Below, piece after piece: positions 9,298-16,236 of a DNA stretch of 54,531 nt (position 1 is the first letter of the stretch; each line of letters starts with the position of its first letter). Source of the DNA: Spirochaetales bacterium (GTDB lineage Bacteria; Spirochaetota; Spirochaetia; DAHUYW01); contig DAHVAK010000080.1 of assembly GCA_027314665.1 (NCBI GenBank), forward strand, positions 1-54,531, read 5' to 3'. A model generated the notes under the pieces. It was given only the letters and a program-made list of their open reading frames with translations. It was not told where the DNA came from and did not search any database. Both the position numbers and the translations under genes were made by a program.

Positions 9298-9328
9298 GGA
9301 GTATATACACCTTTTCGTGCGCCGTCAA
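9298..9328 (-). promoter_or_regulatory. marR promoter with overlapping operator
   Basis: On the minus strand, TTGACG (9323-9328) and TATACT (9300-9305) are separated by 17 bases. The near-palindrome GGAGTATATACACC (9298-9311) covers the -10 box and matches the operator at 8793-8806. Only 7 bases separate the -10 from the marR ATG, implying a leaderless message and repression by direct occlusion of RNA polymerase. Confidence 0.65.
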
Positions 9329-9930
9329 GATGGGTCGCCGCCCATGTCGCTCCCCACTCGCCGTCTCTCTCCGGCCCGCCTGGCCCGAACCTCAGTCGCA
9401 AGGAGATTCTCGGCCGTGGAGGCTCCGAGGAGGAGCCCCAACCCGCACAGAGCGACCCACTCCAGCGTCCAGCGAAGGCCTGGCCTGAGCGGGAGGAGGG
9501 GGCCGGCGCTCATGAAGAGGAGGAGCATGTAGCAGGCGGCCCCGTCATGCCGCCCCAATCGCGTGTAGCGGACGCAGCCGGCCCTAGCGCCGCCGCCAAA
9601 CCAGGAGGCGACGCAGACGACCGCGAGCCCTGGGAGGAGGAGATAACGGGCGTCGCTCACGCCGGCAGCGAGCCCCGCCGTGACGACCACCGCGGCGTCG
9701 CACCCGGCGTCCAGGAGCCGACCCCGCGGACCTTCCGTATGCAGACGGCGGGCGAGCGGGCCATCCACGAGGTCAGTCGCGACGATTGCGGCCATCACCG
9801 CAAGGGCCAGCCCGCTTCCGGCCGCGTAGAGCCCTACCCAGGGGACAAGGAGGAGAAGGCGCGAGAGGCTCACCCCATCCGCGAGTGTGAATCGCACGCC
9901 CAGCCCCTTAATCTGAAGCGAGGGTCGCAT
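9325..9930 (-). CDS. CDP-alcohol phosphatidyltransferase family membrane protein
   Basis: A 201-residue hydrophobic protein with the complete family signature D-x2-DG-x2-AR-x8-G-x3-D-x3-D, seen as DLVDGPLARR followed by GRLLDAGCD near residues 50-75. The family transfers a phospho-alcohol headgroup (glycerol phosphate, inositol phosphate, serine and similar) from CDP-diacylglycerol, or uses a CDP-alcohol donor. Several further hydrophobic segments follow. The Arg-rich C-terminus is cytoplasmic-looking. It overlaps the 3' end of the flavodoxin-like lipoprotein gene by 23 bases, so the two are probably co-translated. The headgroup specificity cannot be assigned. Confidence 0.85.
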   Translation of the reverse strand: MRPSLQIKGLGVRFTLADGVSLSRLLLLVPWVGLYAAGSGLALAVMAAIVATDLVDGPLARRLHTEGPRGRLLDAGCDAAVVVTAGLAAGVSDARYLLLPGLAVVCVASWFGGGARAGCVRYTRLGRHDGAACYMLLLFMSAGPLLPLRPGLRWTLEWVALCGLGLLLGASTAENLLATEVRARRAGERRRVGSDMGGDPS

Positions 9931-10471
9931 CGATGGAATCGCACAGCGAGCGAATCCTCGCCATGTTGTAGCCCGGAAGCCTGGTCGTCCCCACCTTGAC
10001 CGCCGCGGTCAGCATGACTCCGGCCTGGCTGAGGCGCTTGGTGAGCATGGGGAGGTCATGACTCTCATAGAACCCCTTCGCGAACATCCCGGTGAGCACG
10101 ACGAAAACGGGGACCGAAAAGGGGGCGTGCGTCGACACGAACTGGTCGACCGGCGGGCGGATCTCCCCGCCATAAACCGGCGAGACGAGAACGAGCGCAT
10201 CGTAGCTCTTCGTGTCAAGGGGAAGATCAGGACTTGCGGTGTTCACCGTGACGACGTAGCCACGCCGGACCAGCTCCCTTCCCAGTCTCGCCACCGTGCG
10301 CTTGGGAAAGCCCGAGCCGCCGGGGTGATAGACGACCGCGACTCTCCCGGAGCCTCCCTCCTCCCCCATCACGACTGAGTCCTGGTGGACGGGAAGATCC
10401 CACGAGCTACAGCCTGCCATCGCGAGGCAGGCGATCGAGACCATGATGCGGTTGCCTATGCTGGACATCAT
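9908..10471 (-). CDS. Flavodoxin-like lipoprotein
   Basis: A 187-residue protein with a short signal and a lipobox-like LAMAGC at about residues 16-21, suggesting a lipid-anchored envelope protein. After it comes a flavodoxin-like alpha/beta fold: first strand VAVVYHPGGSGFPKRTVARL (phosphate-loop position), then YDALVLVSPVYGGEIRPPV and VPVFVVLTG. Exported flavodoxin-like domains are unusual, since FMN proteins are mostly cytoplasmic. Start: GGAGG lies 4 bases before tandem ATGs at 10471 and 10468. It is upstream of, and overlaps, the CDP-alcohol phosphatidyltransferase gene. The function is unknown. Confidence 0.7.
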   Translation of the reverse strand: MMSSIGNRIMVSIACLAMAGCSSWDLPVHQDSVVMGEEGGSGRVAVVYHPGGSGFPKRTVARLGRELVRRGYVVTVNTASPDLPLDTKSYDALVLVSPVYGGEIRPPVDQFVSTHAPFSVPVFVVLTGMFAKGFYESHDLPMLTKRLSQAGVMLTAAVKVGTTRLPGYNMARIRSLCDSIDATLASD

Positions 10472-10651
10472 TGCCTCCTTCGCCGTGATCCTGCGTGCTC
10501 ATCTGCCCCAGCCGCCGGGGCCGGCGCCGCGCTCGGGTGGGGAGCGGCCGCGCGTGCAGGCGGAAAGCTTCGGCCCCCGAACGGCGCTCTTCTTCAGCGA
10601 ACCCACGCCCGGGAAGGAACTGGGAGGTGATTCGTCTCGATAGAGTATATC

Positions 10652-11599
10652 CTATTCTTCGTTTCCCGCCCGCAGCCAGGCGACGTAATCGGCGACTCCG
10701 CGCTCGAGGTCGTACTCAGGCTCGTAGCCCGCATCCGCGCGGATGCGCGACAGGTCGAGCTCGATCGTCCTTCTCGGCCCCCTCGGATCGAACCCTGCCG
10801 GAGGCTCGACCTCTGCCCCCGGGATTACCGCCCGAACCGCCGCGGCGAACTCCCGGTTCGTAACCGCCCGCCCCATGCCGATGTTGTAGACCGCATGGTT
10901 GAGCTTCGTCGCGATCTGAAGCCTTGCGATGGCTCGCCCGCAATCCCTCACGTAGCAGTAGTCCGCTCCGTCCTCCGCGAAGGCGCGAGACTGAGGAGCC
11001 GAAAAGTCGAGCCGTACCCCCACAACGGCGGCGCGAACCATCTGGACGGGGATGTTCATGGGGCTCGGCGGATGGTGGGACAGGGGTCCCCAGGCGCCGT
11101 AGCGGAAGTGGATGACCTCCACGTCCGAGCCGCTCGCAACGGTCGGCGCGAGAAGCTCGGAGATCTTCATGAAGCTCGGTATTGGATGAAAGGCCGCCAT
11201 CGGGAGGGGAAGCTCCTCACGCAGCGGCCCGTCGGACGCGACGCCGGCGTAGACTCCGATGGTGCTTGCGAGGGCGATCCGAGCGACCTTCCACTCCGCC
11301 GCCACTGCAAGCAGGTTGAAGAGCCTCTGGAGGGCCTCGGGATAACCATCGCCCCGAACCGCCCCGTTCGCCAGGTAGATGATCCCCGTGATCCGTCTCC
11401 GCCGACCGAGCTCGCGGAGCGACTCAAGATCGCCCGCATCCACCTGCTCGACGAACAGACGCCTGCCGATCTCGCCCTTGATGAAGCTCGGCTCCCGGAC
11501 AATGCGGTATCGCGTGAGCACGCACTCCTGCCCGAGATCGAGCAGGGCCCGCGCAGTGTGCAGCCCGACGAAACCCATGCCGCCGATGATGAGCTGCAT
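10652..11599 (-). CDS. NAD-dependent epimerase/dehydratase family protein
   Basis: A 315-residue extended short-chain dehydrogenase. The N-terminal nucleotide-binding motif is GGMGFVGLHTA (GxxGxxG). A strand-4 ASTIGVYAG segment follows, and the conserved YNIGMGRAVTNREFA appears near residue 245, as in sugar-nucleotide epimerases. Oddity: where the catalytic YxxxK should be, the sequence reads IPSFMKISE, so the lysine is present but the position of the tyrosine is proline. The reaction may therefore differ from a normal epimerase or be lost. It stands alone between the flavodoxin-like lipoprotein and the araC-type gene, all on the minus strand. Confidence 0.8.
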   Translation of the reverse strand: MQLIIGGMGFVGLHTARALLDLGQECVLTRYRIVREPSFIKGEIGRRLFVEQVDAGDLESLRELGRRRRITGIIYLANGAVRGDGYPEALQRLFNLLAVAAEWKVARIALASTIGVYAGVASDGPLREELPLPMAAFHPIPSFMKISELLAPTVASGSDVEVIHFRYGAWGPLSHHPPSPMNIPVQMVRAAVVGVRLDFSAPQSRAFAEDGADYCYVRDCGRAIARLQIATKLNHAVYNIGMGRAVTNREFAAAVRAVIPGAEVEPPAGFDPRGPRRTIELDLSRIRADAGYEPEYDLERGVADYVAWLRAGNEE

Positions 11600-11795
11600 C
11601 TCCCTACCCTCGTCTCCCCTCGGTGGCGGCGCTTCCCCCCGTCACGAGAACCCTCTTTCCGTTCAACCCCAATTCCATCTCGATTCCTCCAATTGTGCTG
11701 ACGATCGAGAAGATAGGGCTTCGCGAACGGTTTGGATTGTACGCGCGCGACATCCTGAGGCAAAACGCGCGAGAGCCCACGAGGCGGCCGGCCGG

Positions 11796-12632
11796 CTACC
11801 GGAGCGACTCCGACGGCCCGGTCGCCCGGAGGCGAGCCCCCGTCTCCCCCGCGGCCGGCTCCGCGCTCGCGCAGGCGGTGAAGGAGCTCGGCGTCATCGC
11901 CGCGAGTCGGCGGAACTCGCGCCCGAAGTGGGCCTGGTCATAGTAACCCGCGGCGAGACCTATCTCGGTGAGGGTGCGCTCCTCCCGCGCGAGGATGCCC
12001 CGCTTCGCATGATCGAAGCGCGCAAGGCGAGCGAAGGTCGTGGGGCTCACTCCGATCCGGCCGGCAAAGAGTCGCTCGATTTGTCGGCGCCCCGCGGGAA
12101 CCTCCCGAACGAGTACGTCGAGCGAAGCCTCGGGATCCTCGCAGAGCCTCCTCGCGAGCGAATCGATCCTCTTCTCGATCGCACTGGGCTCGACGAGGTG
12201 TCGCTCGAAGAAGCCATCGAGCAGGGCGACCCGCTCGTCGAAGTGATTGGCCGAGGAGAGCTCCTCCACGAGACGCTCCAGCTCGGCCTTCGGCAGGGTC
12301 TCGGCGACGGGCACCACCCGATCTGCGAGCGCCGAAGCCTGCCGGTGGGCAAAGCGGCTGAGGCCGCCAGGATGGAAGAGCACCTGGATGCGATCGGTCG
12401 GAGTCTCGTGGACCTCGAGGCGTAACGAGCTTCGCTGCAGCCCGAAAAGGGCGACCTGCGGCACCGGACGCCCCTCGATCCGGAAGGAGCCCGCGAGACT
12501 GATCACGAGCACCGCTCCCGGGCGCGGAGCAATTCGCTTGGTCTTGGGTCCACTTCCCGAGATCGCTCCGTAGGAAGCAATCGAAGTGCGAAGTCGCGAT
12601 GACTCCGGCGTTCCCGCCTGATATGCAAGCAT
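11796..12632 (-). CDS. AraC-family transcriptional regulator
   Basis: A 278-residue regulator. The N-terminal half is cupin-like (PRPGAVLVISLAGSF), a possible ligand-binding portion. The C-terminal 100 residues hold the two AraC/XylS helix-turn-helix units: VPAGRRQIERLFAGRIGVSP, then LTEIGLAAGYYDQAHFGREF with the conserved GYxDQxHFxREF core, ending AAMTPSSF. The second HTH is canonical. A promoter with a perfect TTGACA lies upstream at 12704-12732. The target is unknown; the epimerase-like gene downstream is a candidate. Confidence 0.88.
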   Translation of the reverse strand: MLAYQAGTPESSRLRTSIASYGAISGSGPKTKRIAPRPGAVLVISLAGSFRIEGRPVPQVALFGLQRSSLRLEVHETPTDRIQVLFHPGGLSRFAHRQASALADRVVPVAETLPKAELERLVEELSSANHFDERVALLDGFFERHLVEPSAIEKRIDSLARRLCEDPEASLDVLVREVPAGRRQIERLFAGRIGVSPTTFARLARFDHAKRGILAREERTLTEIGLAAGYYDQAHFGREFRRLAAMTPSSFTACASAEPAAGETGARLRATGPSESLR

Positions 12633-12703
12633 TTCCCCTCCCCGCTGGCGGCGTCCGCACGCTCGAAGCCGCTCCCAACGCGCCTCCCGCCGACCCGCCT
12701 ACG

Positions 12704-12732
12704 AATGTCGTAATCATGAATTGATTTGTCAA
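12704..12732 (-). promoter_or_regulatory. Candidate promoter of the araC-type gene
   Basis: On the minus strand, a consensus TTGACA (12727-12732) is followed after 17 bases by GACATT (12704-12709). This predicts a leader of about 65 bases. The -10 is weak, which would suit an activated or autoregulated promoter. Confidence 0.4.
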
Positions 12733-12776
12733 ATTTGGCTTCGGCTGTCTCCCCCCGACGCCCCGAAGCCCTCCCG

Positions 12777-13820
12777 TCACCCCCGCGCGAGGGCGAGGTT
12801 GTGGCTCAGCGGTCGGTCGATGCGGCGGTGGACCCGAAAGCCCGAGCGCCTTGCGAGCTCCTCGAAGGACGGAAGCCCTCGATGGACCATCGCCGCCTGC
12901 GAGGCACGATTCAGGAGGCTCGCGGCCCCGTCGATTCTCGTGACGGACCCCACGACGACGACATCCTCCGGACCATAGCGCGCGACGAGGGCAAGGCACG
13001 CCTCGATCTCCTCGTCCGAGCCGTACTCGAAGAGCCCCCCCTCGGAGGCGACCGCGATGATGGCCCGCGCGGAGGTCGCCGCCTCGAGCAGCTCGCGAAG
13101 CCGACCGCCGTCGGACCAATCGAGGGCCACAGGGCGAAGCGCGACCGACAATCCGTGGAGGGGAGCTGCCTCGGCGCGAAGGGCCAACAGGGCGCGCCCG
13201 CCGAAGGCGGGCCCGACCTCGTCCCGATCGAGCACATCGATGCTCACCTGACGAGCCGCGATGAGCTTCCGCTCCTCCCGCGACAGAAGAACGAGAGCGT
13301 TCAGGGTGTCGGAGGCGCAGCCCCCGCCTAGGTTCAACAGATAGAGGGGGCGAGCGCTATCGCGAGCGAGAAGCGGCTTGAGCCCGTCGGCGAGCAGCCG
13401 GGCCGTGTCCTTCAGCCGCAGTTGGACCGATAGGCAGGGCAGGGACGCCGCGATTCGCCGGTCGACCCTCTTGGCATAGCAGCGCCCGAGGTTATCCGGG
13501 CCGAGCTTCAGGAGGTAGGTGCTCATCCCGCTCAGGTAGGTGCCCGCCGAGCTGCGGATGCCCGCGGCAAGGCGCGAGCCCTTCAGGCTCAGGGCGAGGA
13601 GCAGGCGACGAGCGAGGGGCGGCATCCTGCCGACGCGCTCGAGCTCGCTCAAGGCCCGCTCGACCTCCCTGCGAAGCTCCTCCTCGCTCGGCTCGAGCGC
13701 AAAGGCGGGGTGCGTGATGTCGATGACCGGAAGCTCGATCCCGTCGTCGGCGAGGACGTAGCAGAGGCCGGGCTTCTTGTGTTTCTCGGGGACGACGGTC
13801 AGACTCTTGGCATGGCGCAT
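12777..13820 (-). CDS. Uncharacterised protein, Rossmann/methyltransferase-like
   Basis: I do not recognise this 347-residue protein with certainty. The centre has PLYLLNLGGGCASDTLNAL (around residues 160-180), which looks like motif I of a class I SAM-dependent methyltransferase (hhxhGxGxG). It is followed by VSIDVLDRDEVGP, with an acidic end of strand 2, and by RAIIAVASEGGLFEYGSDEEI and PEDVVVVGSVTR. The C-terminus LARRSGFRVHRR resembles the last methyltransferase strand. The first 130 residues are helical and basic. The ATG at 13820 follows a strong GGAGGAG, and a promoter-like pair lies at 13884-13912. It is monocistronic by appearance. Substrate unknown. Confidence 0.6.
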   Translation of the reverse strand: MRHAKSLTVVPEKHKKPGLCYVLADDGIELPVIDITHPAFALEPSEEELRREVERALSELERVGRMPPLARRLLLALSLKGSRLAAGIRSSAGTYLSGMSTYLLKLGPDNLGRCYAKRVDRRIAASLPCLSVQLRLKDTARLLADGLKPLLARDSARPLYLLNLGGGCASDTLNALVLLSREERKLIAARQVSIDVLDRDEVGPAFGGRALLALRAEAAPLHGLSVALRPVALDWSDGGRLRELLEAATSARAIIAVASEGGLFEYGSDEEIEACLALVARYGPEDVVVVGSVTRIDGAASLLNRASQAAMVHRGLPSFEELARRSGFRVHRRIDRPLSHNLALARG

Positions 13821-13883
13821 GGGCTCCTCCTTCGGAAGTCGTGCCCTGCCAAGCGGACCTATGTCTGAATGGTAAGGCCATCA

Positions 13884-13912
13884 TCATTACACGATTTCGG
13901 CCTCTAGTTCAA
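13884..13912 (-). promoter_or_regulatory. Candidate promoter of the Rossmann-like gene
   Basis: On the minus strand, TTGAAC (13907-13912) and TAATGA (13884-13889) are 17 bases apart. They lie in an AT-richer island upstream of the gene starting at 13820. Confidence 0.4.
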
Positions 13913-14033
13913 GGGGACTCGGAGCGCCTGGCAACACAATCACGCGGCACCTGCACGCGCGGGTCGTTGAAGGTCCGAGGCATTGCGCTCGGTCGCACCG
14001 CGAAAGGCTTCGCCCCGACGCGAGCTTGCCGCA

Positions 14034-14062
14034 TTGCGCTCCTTCCCTCCTCTCGTTACAAT
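14034..14062 (+). promoter_or_regulatory. Candidate promoter in front of the GH43 remnant
   Basis: TTGCGC (14034-14039) and TACAAT (14057-14062) are 17 bases apart, 24 bases before the remnant's start codon. A GAGGAG ribosome binding site lies between them and the start. The control region of the decayed gene appears intact. The rest of 13913-14033 holds nothing I recognise, except a repeated GCATTGCGCTC. Confidence 0.45.
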
Positions 14063-14086
14063 CCCTGCCCACTGAGGAGAACGCGC

Positions 14087-14494
14087 ATGGCTTCCGAGCT
14101 TGATGACCCGCGAGGAGGAGCCGACCCACGGTCCCTCGCATACCCGATCGTGCGGAAGCGGGCTGACCCCTTCGTCCACCGCCACAGCGACGGCTGCTGC
14201 TGCTTTGCCGCGACGGCCCCGAGTATGACCGTATCGAGCCGCGGCGCTCGGCGACGATCGAGGAGAAACAGGTGATGTTGTCGAAGCCCGACTTCCCGTG
14301 GGAGCAGCACCTCTTCCAGGTCAACGAGAGGCCTGCCGCCCTCGAGCGTAACGGACGCATCTTCCTTGCCTACCCCGCCGTTTGACGATCCGAACCGCAC
14401 CACACGGGCCCAGGTTCTGCCCTTGAAGCCGCCCCGGAAGCCGGACGAGACCCCCGATTTCGGCACTCCTGCGCCCGACCGGTGCTCCGAATAG
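14087..14494 (+). pseudogene. Eroded GH43 arabinofuranosidase-like glycoside hydrolase
   Basis: Three pieces of an intracellular GH43 enzyme follow each other in the right order but in different frames. (1) From ATG 14087: YPIVRKRADPFVHRHSDG then AATAP, the N-terminal blade with the catalytic-base Asp region. (2) After loss of one base near 14220: EYDRIEPRRSATIEE, joined directly to KPDFPWEQHLFQVNERPA and NGRIFLAY, so the intervening blades are missing. (3) After another shift near 14385: DDPNRTTRAQ and ETPDFGTPAPD, the typical C-terminal end, stopping at TAG 14492-14494. The intact enzyme would be over twice this length. Promoter and ribosome binding site are preserved. Family assignment rests on remembered motifs. 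Confidence 0.7.
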
Positions 14495-14550
14495 GGAACG
14501 GGCCCCGCGGAGCTCGGATTCTCCGCCAGCTCCGCGTCGCGTGCCCTCGG

Positions 14551-14579
14551 TTGACGACTGCGGCTGTTGCTGTTGTAAT
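14551..14579 (+). promoter_or_regulatory. Candidate promoter of the LsrG-like gene
   Basis: TTGACG (14551-14556) and TGTAAT (14574-14579) are separated by exactly 17 bases, 30 bases upstream of the ATG at 14610. The gene also has a GGGAGG ribosome binding site. Confidence 0.55.
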
Positions 14580-14609
14580 AGTCACAATGGGATGGGGTAG
14601 GGAGGCAGC

Positions 14610-14915
14610 ATGATCGCGAGAGTGATTACCGTACGGGTGAAGAATGAGTCCCTGGAAGAGTTCAAGACCGCAACCATCGCAAATCACACCGGCTCCCTGA
14701 AGGAGCCGGGGATCTATCGTTTTGACGTTCTCCAGAACGATGCCGATCCGCAAGAGTTCGTTCTCTACGAGATCTACGAGTCCGAAGAGGCAACCCTCAC
14801 CCACAAGGAAACCATGCACTACAACAAGTGGAAGCAGAGCATCGAGCCGATGCTGGCCGAGCCGCGCAAATCGACCTCCTTCACGATCATCGCGCCGGCC
14901 CCCGAATACTACTGA
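14610..14915 (+). CDS. Antibiotic biosynthesis monooxygenase-domain protein, LsrG-like
   Basis: A 101-residue single-domain ABM (dimeric alpha/beta barrel) protein. The pattern NHTGSLKEPGIYRFDVLQ, FVLYEIYESEEATLTHKET and HYNKWKQSIEPML..PRK follows LsrG (phospho-AI-2 isomerase) and YgiN-type proteins very closely, including the FDVLQ and HYxxW-like positions. LsrG acts on phosphorylated autoinducer-2. No other lsr gene is in the window, so a different small-molecule role (quinol or reactive carbonyl) is equally possible. It has its own promoter and GGGAGG site and ends 30 bases before the ECF sigma gene, so read-through into that operon is possible. Confidence 0.8.
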   Translation: MIARVITVRVKNESLEEFKTATIANHTGSLKEPGIYRFDVLQNDADPQEFVLYEIYESEEATLTHKETMHYNKWKQSIEPMLAEPRKSTSFTIIAPAPEYY

Positions 14916-14945
14916 GCCCGCCTTTCCGCGTGCTATATTCGGGGT

Positions 14946-15521
14946 GTGATCCCTTCGGACAAAGGCCCCGATGCTCCCGACCGTTCGATCATCGCTTCCG
15001 TGCTTGCGGGAGATCGTGATCGGTTTGGGATCATTGTACGCAGGTACGAGCGCACGGTCCTCAGGCTCGCCTTTGGGTATCTCGGCAATCGGGATGAGGC
15101 AACCGACGCCTCCCAGGAGATCTTCCTCAAGGCGTTCCGATCCCTAGCCTCCTTTCAGCTTGACCGCCCCTTTCTACCCTGGCTCTACAGCCTCGCCCTT
15201 AATACCCTGCGCACCCGCCGCAGCCGAGCCGCGCGAATCGCGCATTCCGAGCGGGAGGTCTCCGACCTGGAAGAGAGCTATGCCGACCCCGCGGAGAGCG
15301 ATCCGCTCGACCTTACGATTCGCTCCGAGCAACTGCGCCTCGTGCGGGATGGAGTCTCGCTCCTTCCCCGACGGCTTCGCGACCCGGTCGTCCTCTACTA
15401 CTTCGCCGGGCTTTCAGTGGAGGAGACCGGGCAGCTGCTCGGGCTTGCATCCCCAAACGTGAAATCGCGGCTCTTTCGCGCTCGACGGCGCCTGAAAGGG
15501 CTCTTCGCCGGGAGGCTGTGA
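14946..15521 (+). CDS. ECF-family RNA polymerase sigma factor
   Basis: A 191-residue extracytoplasmic-function sigma factor with only regions 2 and 4. Region 2 covers VRRYERTVLRLAFGYLGNRDEATDASQEIFLKAFRSLASF, with the usual DAxDxxQExFLKA-type core, and WLYSLALNTLR. Region 4 is LLPRRLRDPVVLYYFAGLSVEETGQLLGL, then NVKSRLFRARRRLK, the -35-recognising HTH. The start is a GTG with no Shine-Dalgarno. TATATT lies 6 bases upstream, so this could be another leaderless start, though no -35 is obvious. The next gene encodes a single-TM protein that is the natural anti-sigma candidate. Confidence 0.93.
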   Translation: MIPSDKGPDAPDRSIIASVLAGDRDRFGIIVRRYERTVLRLAFGYLGNRDEATDASQEIFLKAFRSLASFQLDRPFLPWLYSLALNTLRTRRSRAARIAHSEREVSDLEESYADPAESDPLDLTIRSEQLRLVRDGVSLLPRRLRDPVVLYYFAGLSVEETGQLLGLASPNVKSRLFRARRRLKGLFAGRL

Positions 15522-15594
15522 TGGCTGCACACCGAGAAAAACCGCAACCGACATTCTCCCGACGTGGTATACCGGAAGGGAGGAGAAACGGATC

Positions 15595-16221
15595 ATGACC
15601 CCGCAGGGGCTGCGGAAGCTGGTCGCGCGCTGGGAACGAGGGATGCCGCCGAGCGAGGAGGAGCTGCGCCAGCTCCAGCTCCTCGAGGCGGATGATCCGC
15701 CTCTCTACGCGAGAATCTCCCCGCTCCTCCCGCTCATGCGACGAGACGCCGGAGCTGCGATCGAGATAGAGGTTCCGGCGCCCGAACTCGAGGGGCGCGT
15801 GCTCGAGAGACTGCCAAGGCGGTCGGGCTACGAAGAGGAACCGGAAGGAAGGTCGACGTGGGCGCCGCGCTGGCTGCTGCAGGCCGCCGCGGCCGTGGTG
15901 CTCGTCGGGCTGGGCCTCGTCATCGGACTTTCGATTGCCACGCGCTCTCAGGGAGCCCCCAACACGGTGGTCGTGCGCTTCGAGCTTGCGGACCCCCAGG
16001 CGCGCTCGGTCGCCGTCGTCGGGGACTTCAACGACTGGCAGCCCCAGAGTCTGGAGATGCACAAGGTGAAAGGGGTTTGGGAGCTCTCGGTCCCGCTGCG
16101 CCGCGGGGACGTCTATACCTACAACTTTCTCATCGACGGTCGGACCTGGATATCGGACCCCTCCTCCCTTTATCGGATACGGGACGGCTTCGGGGGCGAA
16201 AAGTCGGTCCTCCAGCTGTGA
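15595..16221 (+). CDS. Single-TM protein with C-terminal CBM48/glycogen-binding-like domain; candidate anti-sigma factor
   Basis: A 208-residue protein in three parts. Residues 1-90 are a soluble, probably cytoplasmic segment, with an RWERGMPPSEEELRQL opening like the small N-terminal domains of anti-sigma factors. Residues 93-115 form one transmembrane helix. Residues 124-208 are an immunoglobulin-like domain of the AMPK-beta/CBM48 type: VVVRFELADPQARSVAVVGDFNDW, WELSVPLRRGDVYTYNFLIDGRTWISDP. The topology places the carbohydrate-binding-like domain outside the cytoplasm. The ATG has a GGAGGAG site. It lies 73 bases after the ECF sigma gene. The anti-sigma role is inferred from position and topology; no zinc-binding HxxxCxxC motif is seen. 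Confidence 0.75.
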   Translation: MTPQGLRKLVARWERGMPPSEEELRQLQLLEADDPPLYARISPLLPLMRRDAGAAIEIEVPAPELEGRVLERLPRRSGYEEEPEGRSTWAPRWLLQAAAAVVLVGLGLVIGLSIATRSQGAPNTVVVRFELADPQARSVAVVGDFNDWQPQSLEMHKVKGVWELSVPLRRGDVYTYNFLIDGRTWISDPSSLYRIRDGFGGEKSVLQL

Positions 16222-16236
16222 AGAGGAGGCGGCTCG

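Noticed and set aside
13887-14466. Minus-strand reading frames of 137-157 codons in the gap upstream of the LsrG-like gene
   Set aside because: They are Arg/Ser-rich shadows lying over the GH43 remnant, without a ribosome binding site or any recognisable motif.
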